From assembly GCA_040285825.1 (NCBI GenBank), contig JAUPSS010000005.1, forward strand, positions 558,001-622,000: a DNA stretch of 64,000 nt, read 5' to 3'. The DNA comes from Eukaryota sp. TZLM1-RC. Lineage: Eukaryota > Metamonada: BaSk clade. Below the pieces are notes generated by a model. That model saw only the letters and a list, made by a program, of their open reading frames with translations. It was not told where the DNA came from and searched no databases. Positions within the stretch are counted from its first letter, which is position 1. Each line of letters opens with the position of its first letter. Position numbers and translations under genes: made by a program. Positions 1 to 9,956 of the stretch are shown here, piece by piece.

Positions 1-2111
1 ATGGAATACTTGGTAAACGTTGCAAATTCTCGGTATCTTTCAATAAATGAACAAATGCTTCTGGACATGGTATAAATATGTCAATAAATGTTGATAATTT
101 TGAAGAACAGTCTGCATTAAATGTACCATTGAGAAAGGTACAGGTCATCATTGAATACTTTGCAAGCGTGGAAGCTCTTTCAATTCCACTATTTGATGTA
201 TTAGATGAATTTGAAAAATCTCTATACGATATTCTCAGACTACCTGTGTTGTTCACTGCATCATAAACATTCCATACAGTCATTCGTCTAAAGTAAGTTA
301 ATAATTCTGGACAACACATACATTTTGCTATCTAGAGCACTGAAATGCAGACCATCAATGATCATTGAAACAATTAAATCAACCACAACACTTGGACAAA
401 CAATAGAATCAGCTTGAAAAGTGTCAGTGGAACTTCCGTTACTGATGGTGGAAGTTATTATATCTTCTGGTGTTGACGTTAAATCATTACCACTGCTTGA
501 TTCACTACTGAAAGAATCACTACCCATTGAAAATTCTTGTTCTCCAATATCAACAAAAATCGTATGTGCAGAATAATTCTTAATTGGACAAAGAACTTTC
601 TTCCCATTTACATATAATACAACAGATGATTGGCTACTTGGATTATTACAGCATGCAGATACAGGGCCCTTGATCAGGGAAGTCACACGTTTGATGCTGA
701 ATGGTTTCCATTTGGTAATTGTATCAGAATTTTGATTGACAAGAGTATCTTCCAGCTGATCAACTCGGGACACTAGGAGGGGAATCACATCCCTTTTCAT
801 AAACTTCTTATGTTTTTGGGTTAGGGGACAATTGTCACCAAAAGGGTTAGCATCGATTTCTTCCTTTAAAACAGCCACGTATTCTTTGAGAACAGCAACA
901 AACTGAGCTTCAGAACCAGGAAGGGCTTCGGGTGACTTTATAAAGTTCTGCACGTCCTGAAGCAGTTGAGTATATCTCGTACTAGGAGAGTGATCCCCGT
1001 CAAGTTGAAGGACCCTGACACACATCATGATGAGAGAAATGACGCCATCAGTAAGAAGTAGCGTTTGTTCTGGCTGGGCGAGGTTGGTTTTGGTGTCCAC
1101 CATATCAGAACCTTGACGAGTTTCAAAGACCAAGTTTGAGATGATTGAAACAGCATTGTCTAGTTCCTCCTGGGTAAATTCTTCCAACTCGCTGCCATCA
1201 CTCTGCTCAGAGCAGGAGGTATACATCGAAGAATTGTCAGATTGAAGCCAAGGATGACGGCTGGCTTCTTCAAGTGTAATGCGTTTTTTTGGATCCGGAT
1301 GCATAAGTTGCCGTATAAGATCCTCTAGATCAACATCAACATACAAAGGAATATCAAGAGAACGATTTCCAGCAGCATATTCTTTCACTCTAGCAAAAAC
1401 TTCGTCTCTATCAGTACAGTCACCAAATGGGAAAGACCCAAATGCAAGAATAAAAAGTGTAACACCAAGAGAATATACATCATTTACAGGATTGTTTCGA
1501 AACTCATTCGGACAGTTAGGCGACAATAGACATGGTGCGACAAACATAGGTGAACCAGCTAGCATCTTGCTGTCATCTGATGTATCAGTCGATATTGAAA
1601 GATCACTAATGACAATTCTTTTACCATCAGCATCTCTAATACAAAGAATATTGCTTGGCTTGATGTCCTAAATTGAGTATTATCTTAAAAAACATACACG
1701 GTGAACGATCTTTTTTCTGTGAAGATAGCGTAAGCCTGAAATGACTTGTTGCATAACATTTTTCAGAAGTGGAATAGACAGAGGTTTAGAGTGTCCAAGC
1801 TTATCATCAGGGACAAGTGGTCCGAAGTCAGCATACTCTATTATCAGAAAGAGCTCATCTGAAGAGCTCAGAGTGATGACGTCATGAAGCTTAAGTATAT
1901 TGGGATGGTCTAACTTTCTCAGAAATGCTACTTCACGGCTCAGTGTATCAAAACAACGATGCCTAGATGATTTCCTAACAGTCTTTATCGCAACCTCCTT
2001 GTTTGTGACACAATCTATACCATATAGCACATCACCATGAGAACCACGGCCAAGGAAACCAAGAACCTCATAGCGATCGCCTATTTTGAAAAGCCTGTTG
2101 CATTCTGTCAT
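1..2111 (-). CDS. CAMKK-like Ser/Thr protein kinase, 3' end beyond window
   Basis: Three exons are inferred: 2111-1698, 1667-322 and 287-1 (open at the window edge). Introns are 1697-1668 (30 nt) and 321-288 (34 nt); both start GTATG and end TTTAG, and splicing keeps the frame. Seen: ATP loop GRGSHG at residues 21-26, lysine in VAIK at 43, HRD split exactly by intron 1 (137-139), then DLS at 160-162 instead of DFG (Asp kept), GSPMFVAP in the activation segment, and a GVTLFILAFGSFPF helix typical of CaMKK-like kinases. About 400 residues of low-similarity, Ser-rich C-terminal sequence follow. Without the second intron the gene would seem to stop at 288, but the frame continues after splicing as an open 287-nt exon to base 1. 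It should phosphorylate Ser/Thr; its substrate is unknown. Confidence 0.8.
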
Positions 2112-2444
2112 TCAAGGGTTCAAATGACGATAATGATGAGGGTTAAATTCTATAAGCCGTTGAATCCACATTCAATTTACATTTCCATTTCTACTTTCGT
2201 GTTGCACCTCTGTTAAACAGAGTGTGGTTACCAATTTTGGGAAAAATCTATCCATCTGCAAACAGGAGATATTTGTTTCTTCAATCAAAGACTGAAGGGA
2301 TTCTACATTATATGTGATACACTAAAAGTAACGGCATTCGGTACGATATCAGTCAGTCAAACAAGTTCAATTGCAACAGAGTTTACTGTTGATGATATGT
2401 TTTCATTTCCATCTGATTATTCCTTTGAAAGTTAATTATCCTTT
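2112..2444. other. Intergenic, no gene seen
   Basis: This is the region upstream of the kinase gene. About 2330-2380 resembles about 50575-50625: both hold a short block around CAAACAAGTTCA and TTGCAAC. I see no other feature. Confidence 0.4.
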
Positions 2445-2535
2445 TGTTGCCTTGAGTCGGTGAATTAAAACAAAGTGAATGAGATAAAGTTGATTTATTT
2501 TGCCCTTATTGTATTTAAGCCTCAAGGTGCCAACA
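2445..2535 (-). repeat. Solo LTR related to the 20.9-27.7 kb retrotransposon
   Basis: This 91-bp block begins TGTTGCCTT and ends GGTGCCAACA, the same inverted ends as the 81-bp LTRs at 20926 and 27577. It shares GAGATAAAG, an ATTTATTTT stretch and the AAGCCT..GG.GCCAACA end, but its middle has diverged and is 10 bp longer. TTTT lies on both sides if the LTR is counted from the G, a weak target duplication in AT-rich DNA. No internal retrotransposon sequence adjoins it, so it is a solo LTR of a sister family. Confidence 0.7.
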
Positions 2536-2818
2536 TTTTAAGGAAATATATTTGTGACAAAAATTCATTGTTTTGAAGATAGGACTTCGTCGGACTTCTA
2601 CAATTCAGGTGGAGATCCATTCCACATTGCCGACTGCAATAACGAGGTTCATGTTCTGTTAACTTCTAATCGAAGTTGCCTGTTTCCTGGAACTATTGCA
2701 TTTTAAAACTCAACAAAAGACCTTAACTTATGTTTTTACCTACTCAAAATCCGTCAATTGAATGACGGGAAATTTTCGCTATTCACTTGCATACCAACTC
2801 GCCTATTATAAATTTCAG

Positions 2819-3191
2819 TAATGTTATTCAAAATGGAGTTAATGTAACGAAGAAGGGCTTTCAATAACGAAAATACAATTTTCTTCTTCCAAATCAAAAC
2901 AACGAATGTACGATCGCTTTCTTTGAGAAGGTCTACTTACTAAAACCTCTAAAATCGAAGACTTTCAGTTCCCAGGGTACCAAAAATTGAAATCATAATT
3001 GGGACAAATTTTATATTGCTGCTTCTTGCTCCATTGAGAGGTAGAAAAAGGGCTTCGTATGTTGATTTCTTGGAAAGTTTTGCAACTTTGAGTAAATCTT
3101 GAACGTTAGAATTGGAACTCGTTCTCCAAAGAGATTCAGTGGTACAATCAATAATTAGTTCAGTTCCATCATATTATGCACATTGAATATC
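2819..3191 (-). mobile_element. LINE 3' fragment (restriction-like endonuclease end)
   Basis: A block of about 370 bp that matches 43798-44166 in the same orientation with many substitutions. On the minus strand the better copy encodes the end of the endonuclease domain (IIDCTT, then a PSVISNFGTL segment and WKLGIVFSFLKALPRS), which aligns with VVVDFTT, FAFSIFGNL and WKNRIIFALYRSVPK in the LINE at 50987-53337. This copy has no long open frame and is dead. Confidence 0.65.
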
Positions 3192-3769
3192 ACCTCCATA
3201 TAGAATCATGAATTCCCAATTTTGTTTGTGTGATGATGTTCATTTTTGAGCAAAATTCTAGTAATCTGAGGGAAAAACAAAGAAGGACTGAATGGGGAAT
3301 TGTATACCATTTTAAGAGAAGATGTAGGTTGAGTGTACAGACCAGATAGAGATAAAGAGAATTTATAAGAATTCTGCTAAACTATCTACAACTGACATCT
3401 GCGAACCTATTTCCTGAAAACAGGTGATCAGTTTCCAGAGCCATTGATTGATTTTGGAAATCAGAGGTGAGTCAAAAGTGAATAGGAGTGAGAATCACTA
3501 TTCACCAAACTTGCAATTCACAGTACAAAATTGCAAGTGAATCTCACCTGAGGATCGCTATTTGAGTGGGTTTTCAATTTGAAAATGAATTAAAATCCAT
3601 TGAGAATTTAAAATTTGAAAAACATTTAAAATTCATCTTTTCTTAGGGTTTGTTATTCTGAAAAGTTTTGGCTCATATTTTGAGGTCAACATCACTTTAA
3701 TTTTTTTTAGAATTTTGTGGTATTTTTAATGAACAAAGGACCATTTTTTTAGCAAAATTTTTAGAAATT
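3192..3769. other. AT-rich spacer, no gene seen
   Basis: Long A and T runs with no reading frame of note. It probably includes decayed sequence between two LINE fragments. Confidence 0.4.
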
Positions 3770-4960
3770 GGAGCATCTCAACTACCAAGTCACCTTGTTT
3801 TGTGGTACAGATTTTGGTGGTGTTGATTTTCATGAATCAAGCTATCTTTGTAAAGCCGCATTTGTTAGAGGTGGTAAAAATATTATCTTTGAATTTGTGA
3901 ATCGCTTTCCAGAAAAATTGATTTCATTGAACACTGTGGCAGCTCTTATCTTATCTCTTTGCAACAAGAAATTGATTCTCATTCACCAAATATCTGGTCT
4001 AAATGTTTCCCCTCTGATATTGTGGAACTTCTTTCAAGAAGCTTGCTCTCCTTACCGCTGACTTTTGCAAAAATTGCAGAAAAGAATCTTCAAAGTCTTA
4101 GAAAACTTGGAATATATTGTACGTCTTACGTTTTGATTGACCCTAAAGACAGTTGCCCAAGTTGCCTAATCCTTCAAGTATCGAACATTTATGGACTTTT
4201 ACTCAATGATCACCAATGGATTACCGCCCTGAGAATGAGATGTTTCCTATGACCTTGTTCGTTACGAATTGATTTAATTTGTCGCTGCAAGAGTGTGGTT
4301 ACGCTTTCCCATATTTTAAACTGCAAACTTTTATAACTTATCGCTCAATTGTTCATGACTGAGTTCCCAATCAATTATATGCCATGTGCAAAAGTTTCAT
4401 TATAGAGGCATTTATTGAACCGTTAGTACGTAAGCTATCTCCGGATCAAACTGACGAGTTGTTTGGTAAAAGAAGGGCAGATTTAGTAACTCCAGGGATC
4501 GAAGGTGTTCTCAACGTTGTGGATGTTGTCTCAGTAGATGTGCGCAAAATTCTGCTGCCCGTTTAGTGTATTCTGCTGATTGGCCACTATCTAACGTCGA
4601 AAAAAAGAAGATAAAAAATAAGAAGAACTATTTGGACATTTAGGTAGAGTCGAACATGTGAAATCTCAGTTTGTGCCGTTTGCAATTTCTCTTTTTGGCA
4701 ACATTGGACCTTCTGGATTACAATTTTAACAAAATTCCAAGACAGTTTTGCAAAATGGACCTCATAAAAAATTGAATTCCACTTTCTGGTTAAATAGAAT
4801 TGTTTTTGCATTTTCAAGTCTATTTCAACAACGATTTTTAAAGCTCTTTTAGCTATTGGTGTAGAATATGAACGAAATGCTGTGAGAAGGTTTAGTAATG
4901 GTGATGCTTGTTTGGAGGATATTGAATTCTAGATAGTATTTTAGTTCAATAAAAATATAG
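3770..4960 (+). mobile_element. Decayed LINE fragment (zinc knuckle, endonuclease, 3' end)
   Basis: Broken reading frames on the plus strand follow the order of the LINE at 50987-53337. A GGVDFHESSYLCKAAFVRGG segment (about 3808) matches the region after the RT thumb, a degenerate zinc knuckle lies near 4280-4330, and the endonuclease segment KRRADLVTP..GVLNVVDVVSVDV spans about 4460-4550. The 3' end reads DACLEDIEF and stops at 4931. The DIEF ending is shared with the fragment at 47720-48260, so these two are one family. Many stops and frameshifts; the RT core is missing. Confidence 0.7.
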
Positions 4961-4966
4961 TTAAAA

Positions 4967-5152
4967 ATGAAAATGGAAAATGGAAAAAGGGAAAAGTCTA
5001 AAGCCTATTTTACATGTCCAGAATGTCGGATGGTTTGGTCAAGAGATATCTCTGCATCGAGAAACCAGTGCGAGATTGCAGTAAGCGAGTACTTTTTGAA
5101 TACAAGACTCCTAGCTTTTAGAAGACCTCAAATCCAACGTAATTTGATCTAA
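4967..5152 (+). pseudogene. Possible Fanzor/TnpB C-terminal remnant
   Basis: A 61-codon frame whose useful part is CPECRMVWSRDISASRNQ (about 5018-5071). In the TnpB/Fanzor family (eukaryotic relatives of the bacterial RNA-guided TnpB nucleases) the C-terminus carries a Cys-x2-Cys zinc half followed by W.RD.NAARN, whose Asp is the third RuvC catalytic residue. That pattern is seen here, followed by FRRPQ. Nothing upstream encodes the rest, because a LINE 3' end lies directly before it. Read as a truncated remnant. The match is short and judged by eye, so another zinc-binding fragment is possible. Confidence 0.4.
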
Positions 5153-5270
5153 GCCGATCATCTCCGGTTAAGTTTAGACATGTGGATGTGGTTGAAGTAT
5201 TGGATGATGACATTTTAGATAAAGAATGCAATTCCAGGGAAAACCACAAGCAGTAGCATTGTATTTCCTT

Positions 5271-6266
5271 ATGTACAAACTGGTTGCTCTTTTTGCCGTT
5301 GTCGCTTTCGCCTTAGCTAACGATGAACATATCGTAGCTATGGTTAACTCTAACCCTACTGCTCGCTGGGTAGCTGGTTTCAATCCCAGATTCGCAGGAA
5401 TGACCGCTGAAGAACGCCGCTCGCTTTTGGGTACTCGCATTGAGTTCCTCAATCTTCCCAAGAAGGTCGAAGTTTCTAACGATCTCCCCGAATCTTTTGA
5501 TGTCCGTCAACAATGGCCAGGTTGTCCCTCTTACGCCATCCGTGATCAAGGTCGCTGTGGTTCTTGTTGGGCTTTCGGTGCCGCTGAAGCTTTATCTGAC
5601 AGATTCTGCGCCGCCAAGGGAATGAAGGTTATTCTTTCCCCCCAATGGCTCGTCTCCTGTGACAAGTCCAACATGGCCTGTAACGGTGGATGGTTAGATA
5701 AGGTCTGGAACTTCATGGCTTCTACTGGTGTTGTTGAAGATTCATGTATGCCCTACGTCTCTGGTCAGTCTGGTCAAGTCCCCGCATGTCCTTCCTCTTG
5801 TAAGGATGGATCCGCCCTCCAAATGTACAAAGCTGCCAATGCATATGATGTCTCCTCAAATGAACAAAGCATTATGACAGAAATCCAAAAGCATGGTTCC
5901 GTAGAAGTTGGATTCTCTGTATACTCTGATTTCATGTCTTATCGCTCAGGTATCTACCACCATGTTTCCGGTTATCTCCAAGGAGGCCATGCCGTCAAAA
6001 TGATCGGCTGGGGTGTTGAAAATGGCGAGAAGTATTGGTTGGTTGCTAACTCTTGGGGTACTTCCTGGGGAGAACAAGGTCACTTCCGTATCCGTCGTGG
6101 TGTTAACGAGTGTAACATTGAATCTATGGTCACTGCTGGTGAAGTTGGTGAATCTCCTGCTGAAGCTGAATCTAACTTGGGTGCTGAACGTCGTTGTTCC
6201 ACTTCTTGTTCCTTTAACTCTCGTGGTGAATGGGAATGTAGAGTTGAATGTAGATGGGTTTGGTAG
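5271..6266 (+). CDS. Secreted cathepsin B-like cysteine protease
   Basis: A 331-residue papain-family (C1A) protease. From the ATG at 5271 the protein starts with a signal peptide (MYKLVALFAVVAFALA), a short propeptide to about residue 65, then the mature domain. Seen: oxyanion Gln93, catalytic Cys99 in RCGSCWAF, His240 in GGHAVKMIGWG and Asn260 in VANSWGTSWGE. The segment between the CNGG motif and the QMYKAANAY region is short and lacks the His-His occluding loop of animal cathepsin B, so endopeptidase rather than dipeptidyl activity is expected. After the fold an acidic linker leads to a Cys-rich basic tail (CSTSC and CRVECRWVW), which is unusual. The frame opens at 5226, but 5271 places the signal peptide at the N-terminus. 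It likely acts in lysosome-like or digestive vacuoles or outside the cell. AATAAA lies at 6283. Confidence 0.93.
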   Translation: MYKLVALFAVVAFALANDEHIVAMVNSNPTARWVAGFNPRFAGMTAEERRSLLGTRIEFLNLPKKVEVSNDLPESFDVRQQWPGCPSYAIRDQGRCGSCWAFGAAEALSDRFCAAKGMKVILSPQWLVSCDKSNMACNGGWLDKVWNFMASTGVVEDSCMPYVSGQSGQVPACPSSCKDGSALQMYKAANAYDVSSNEQSIMTEIQKHGSVEVGFSVYSDFMSYRSGIYHHVSGYLQGGHAVKMIGWGVENGEKYWLVANSWGTSWGEQGHFRIRRGVNECNIESMVTAGEVGESPAEAESNLGAERRCSTSCSFNSRGEWECRVECRWVW

Positions 6267-6810
6267 ATGATTGTATACATTGAATAAATCCTAATTTGTT
6301 GTTTTGTTCAAATAACCCAACTCCGGGTCAGCATACAACAAATATCAATTTGATTTTTACCCAGTTTCCTTTTGGTTGCAATGTTAAATGTTTAAATTTA
6401 CATTTCTTGAAAGAAGAGGAACCTCAATGAAGAACTAAGGAAAATGAAAAATGCTTAGATCAACATCAACATGTATGAAGAGAACATTGTGGATTTGACC
6501 TCATTCATCGCCCATTTATTATGAATTTGATGAGGTTATTGAATTTGCACAGTTGAGAGACAAAGTAATGCTTGCTTCAGCACAAGAATAGGTAAGAAAT
6601 TTAATTAAATTGGGAATTAAATAGTTTTTTTTAATTGTTTTAAGCCTTTCAATTAAGTTGAGGATGAATAACCCCTTCCATTAGAATTTGTTTGAAGGTG
6701 TCAATTGTTCCATAAAAACTGCAGTATTTGACTCATTCTCATTAATTTTCAACAATAAAAACGTTGAATTGAAGTAATTCATTTATTGAGCAATAAACTA
6801 CTATAAAATA
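6267..6810. other. Cathepsin 3' flank and spacer
   Basis: Holds a poly(A)-type signal AATAAA at 6283-6288, followed by AT-rich sequence with no supported gene, up to the target site of the Mutator-like element. Confidence 0.4.
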
Positions 6811-6819
6811 AAAATAAAA
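6811..6819. repeat. MULE target site duplication, left copy (pairs with 8089-8097)
   Basis: AAAATAAAA lies directly left of the GGG end of the element and again directly right of its CCC end at 8089-8097. Nine bases is the usual Mutator target duplication, but the sequence is low in complexity and a 15-base match also works. Confidence 0.55.
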
Positions 6820-8088
6820 GGGAAAACTCCAAAATCCACACGTTTTTCAAAGATAGAACAAAATCCACACTTGCAAAACAAAATCCACACACTTTCATAG
6901 ATTCACAACACAATCCACATTTCCTATGAACATTGATCTTAAACGTCTTAGGAACGATGCGATACTGTCATATCTGATCGGCAAAAAGGACTTATCAAGG
7001 CTGTTGGGGAAACGTTGCAAACCTCTGCTCATGCATTTTGTGTAAAGCATCTTGCCGATAATGCCAACGGTAAAGGTTCTAAAAAGGCCCGACTGTTCAT
7101 ATTCCGATTGGCCAAATGCGGTTCCAAAGTTGAATACGAGAAACTGTTGCGTGAAATGACGTTAGTGAGTCCAGCTGCTGCAAACTACATCCGTAATACG
7201 GCTGAACCACACCATTGGGTTGAATATCAATTTCCAGGAAACAGATGTGGTCATGTTACCAGCAACATAGTTGAATGTGTAAATGCGTGCATTGCAGAAG
7301 CTCGTCAGCTTCCAATTGTACATATGTTTGATTCGATTAGGTCAATGTTGGCGAGATGGTTTATTACGAGAAGAAAAGAAGCACGAAACTTATCATCAAC
7401 TATTGTCTGCAGAGCAAATGATATTCTGGAACAGAGACTGTTACAATCTCGAGATTTAACAGCTGTGGAATTGGACCAAGTTGAATTTGAAGTGAGATAG
7501 AACGGCACTGTATTTACTGTCAATGTGGATTCCAACGAATGCTCATGTGGAGCTTTGGAAAAAGAAGGGATTCCGTGTGTGCATTTACTCGTACTTCTTT
7601 CATCAAAAGGAAGTAGAGGTGTTGAATTGTGTTTTGAACTTCATTCAACAGAGAGATTTCTCAAAACTTACAGTGGAAGAATACTCTCAGTGGACGACAT
7701 AAAACTTCATTCGGTTGTGAAGCAGACGCTAGAAGACAAGAATCAGATATACTAACTCAACCTCCAATTCCTACACCCGAGCAGGAAGACCAGGAGTCGT
7801 TAGGAAGAGGAGAAGTAATGAACCAAGAGGACCCAACAGCCGTAGCGAGAAGTTTACTGATGCAGTTGAACCAGCGCCCAAACAACGACGCAAGTACACA
7901 TGTAAAGTATGTGGTGTCGAAGGACATAACGCAAGAGGATGTCCCAACAAAGATAAAGAATAGCTAATAAACAAGATTGTGTGGATATTGATGTTTTTGG
8001 AGTTTCTGTGTGGATTGTAAAGTCTTTTGATGAAAGTGTGTGGATTTTGCTCCATTTTGAAGAAAAATGTGGAAAAAGAATTTATCCC
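6820..8088 (+). mobile_element. Internally deleted Mutator-like DNA transposon (MULE)
   Basis: A 1269-bp element starting GGGAAAACTCC and ending in TTTATCCC. The first and last roughly 110 bp form imperfect inverted repeats built from ATCCACAC units: CAAAATCCACACACTTTCAT occurs in direct sense near 6880 and reversed near 8030. Inside lies the 3' part of a MuDR-type transposase in the plus direction. A 9-bp direct repeat flanks the element. The catalytic domain's N-terminal half is gone, so this copy cannot move itself but could be mobilised by a complete relative. Confidence 0.75.
6954..7963 (+). pseudogene. MULE transposase, 5'-truncated, with SWIM finger and zinc knuckle
   Basis: From about 6954 the frame reads ISDRQKGLIKAV, the aspartate block typical of MULE transposases, then AFCVKHLAD (CxxH type), GNRCGHVTSNIVECVNACI and a helical region. 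A TAG at 7498 interrupts it; the frame continues with CSCGALEKEGIPCVHLL, a SWIM zinc finger (C-x-C-xn-C-x-H), and ends at 7755. In another frame, 7865-7963 encodes a C-terminal zinc knuckle (CKVCGVEGHNARGC). A stop lies just before the aspartate block, so the DNA-binding domain and first catalytic part are deleted. Family assignment is firm; activity is lost. Confidence 0.85.
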
Positions 8089-8183
8089 AAAATAAAAATA
8101 AAAAAATTATAATTCACAATAAAAAAGTATAAACTTTGACAAATTCAGAAAAACATATACACAAAAAGTATGCAAAAGGTAGC

Positions 8184-9956
8184 TTAACCGTCAATCAGAT
8201 CAATCAACCTCTCAATCAAATTCTGAATTTCTGATTCACGACCACCAGTCCAATTCAATTCAAAATTTTCTTTAAAATAATTTAAATCAATATTCAAAAC
8301 ATAATACAATCTGTCTAAAGAAGAATGAACATTTGGACTACTACTGCTGTTTAAAAGCTTTTTTAAAGAATTCTCAGTTTCTTTAGCCCTGAGAATGCCC
8401 TTTTCAAGTGAAAAATAAAACTCATTTAACACAAACTCAATAGTTTTAAATTGAACCAAATGAACAAAATCGACAAAATTTGGTTTAAATTCTGACAAAG
8501 TTGTATTTAATTGTTGAAAATCAGATAAGAATTGTTTGATAAATTGACTTGGTTCATCTTTTAATTCTCTAGATTTGACCCGAACAGAGGCGAAAATAAC
8601 CTTTAAGGATGAGAGTCGGGAGATTAAGTTTGAAGAAAAAATAGATTGCAAATGATCAATTAAAGAAGTGGTTAACGTATCACTCAAATCTCTGACTAGA
8701 TCAATCAAATTTGATTGATAAAATGATTGAAGTGATGACGTGTCAAGTCTATCAAAGTCCTGTAACAATGAGAAACAAAGATTCAAATTAGACGAAATGG
8801 AATCAAATTGATTTTCTAATATAGAAAGAAGTTTCTCAGACAAAACCTTTGAAAAGTATTGTTGAAATTCAGATGAAATTGTTGAAAAAAGATTGGCAAA
8901 TTGAGTGAATTCTGGACAATATTGTACTAAGCAGAATTGTAAAATATTATTTAAATTTAATAAATGACAAAATAAACTCAGTCCAAAATTGGTATTAAAT
9001 TCATTTTTTTCATTTAAATAAATTTCAATAAAAGAATTACTGTCAAAGCTTAAACTTAAAATAAACGATAATGATTCAGATTCAAATAAAATGGCCAGAT
9101 TGTCAAAATAATTAGAAATTAATTCATTCTGAATAGGTTTCTTAAAATCATATTGCTCAATTACTTTCAGAATATTGTCAAATTCAACAAATAAAGAATT
9201 CACCGCTTGAATTGAAAACTTATTAATTAATTTGGAAAAAATATTTGAAACATGGTTATTGATAATATTTTTCAAAACCAAATTGGTTATTGTGCGTGAT
9301 TTTGATGAAATATATTTGAAAAAGTCGTTGCGAGTCAACAAAAAGGTCAAAAAAACGTGAAAATCATGTGATTTCGATTGAAGTTTCGCAAAATATTCTA
9401 CCAAAATTTCAACTAGTCTCGAAAATTCTTCTATTTCTAACCTAATCAACATTAAAAACAAACTCCTTGCCTTAATTGAATCCTCCCTAGATAAATCCAT
9501 ATTATGTCTTAAAATACCTGCCAGGCGCTCAAAAATTGAAAACGCTGACGTTACATTGTGATCTTCAGACCAGAATTGATTGTTGAAATGATTGATTACA
9601 TCAAAAGGTTTGGGTTTCTGACGTTGTAGTTCTTCCATCATTGATTCTGCTTCTTCTGTGGTCTTCGTCACACGTTGCTTCTCTTCCAGCACAACGTCAT
9701 GACACATGGAGAGAGAGGACTGGGTAGAGTCAACTGTTGGGTAGAGAGATGAGACTTGTTCTAAAACGCGAATGAGAAGAGGGTAATCATCGTTGAGGAG
9801 TTGACCAGTACGGTTGCGGAGGTTTGAAGTAAGATTGAGGAGTGTGTCTCGTGTGGATTGGTAAGAGGAAGGGTCAACGGATTGGACAAAGGACTGTATT
9901 TGTTGAGGGTCCCTGAGAGCTCCAGAGTAAACCAAGTCTTTGATTGAGGTTGTCAT
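8184..9956 (-). CDS. Possible CATCHR-family vesicle-tethering subunit (COG-like)
   Basis: One uninterrupted 590-residue frame from an ATG at 9956. The first 140 residues form a heptad-rich segment after an INDDYP-like LLNDDYPLLIRVLEQ motif, followed by a long all-helical region rich in Leu, Ile, Phe, Ser and Asn with no membrane span. This architecture (short N-terminal coiled coil, then stacked helical bundles) is that of multisubunit tethers such as COG, exocyst, GARP and Dsl1; the N-terminus most resembles COG2-type subunits. No diagnostic motif proves it, so the family is inference and the subunit is undecided. Such a protein would tether vesicles at the Golgi. The C-terminal two thirds are visibly more AT-rich than the first third. 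Confidence 0.5.
   Translation of the reverse strand: MTTSIKDLVYSGALRDPQQIQSFVQSVDPSSYQSTRDTLLNLTSNLRNRTGQLLNDDYPLLIRVLEQVSSLYPTVDSTQSSLSMCHDVVLEEKQRVTKTTEEAESMMEELQRQKPKPFDVINHFNNQFWSEDHNVTSAFSIFERLAGILRHNMDLSREDSIKARSLFLMLIRLEIEEFSRLVEILVEYFAKLQSKSHDFHVFLTFLLTRNDFFKYISSKSRTITNLVLKNIINNHVSNIFSKLINKFSIQAVNSLFVEFDNILKVIEQYDFKKPIQNELISNYFDNLAILFESESLSFILSLSFDSNSFIEIYLNEKNEFNTNFGLSLFCHLLNLNNILQFCLVQYCPEFTQFANLFSTISSEFQQYFSKVLSEKLLSILENQFDSISSNLNLCFSLLQDFDRLDTSSLQSFYQSNLIDLVRDLSDTLTTSLIDHLQSIFSSNLISRLSSLKVIFASVRVKSRELKDEPSQFIKQFLSDFQQLNTTLSEFKPNFVDFVHLVQFKTIEFVLNEFYFSLEKGILRAKETENSLKKLLNSSSSPNVHSSLDRLYYVLNIDLNYFKENFELNWTGGRESEIQNLIERLIDLIDG

Noticed and set aside
78-266. 62-codon plus-strand frame
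   Set aside because: It lies antisense to the last kinase exon and has no motif.
288-1565. Kinase as a separate 425-residue protein ending at 288
   Set aside because: Its first Met is internal to the kinase domain, and its stop is the AG end of a mini-intron; splicing at both ends gives one continuous kinase.
5226-5270. Upstream ATG of cathepsin at 5226
   Set aside because: It would bury the signal peptide 15 residues inside; the ATG at 5271 fits secretion.
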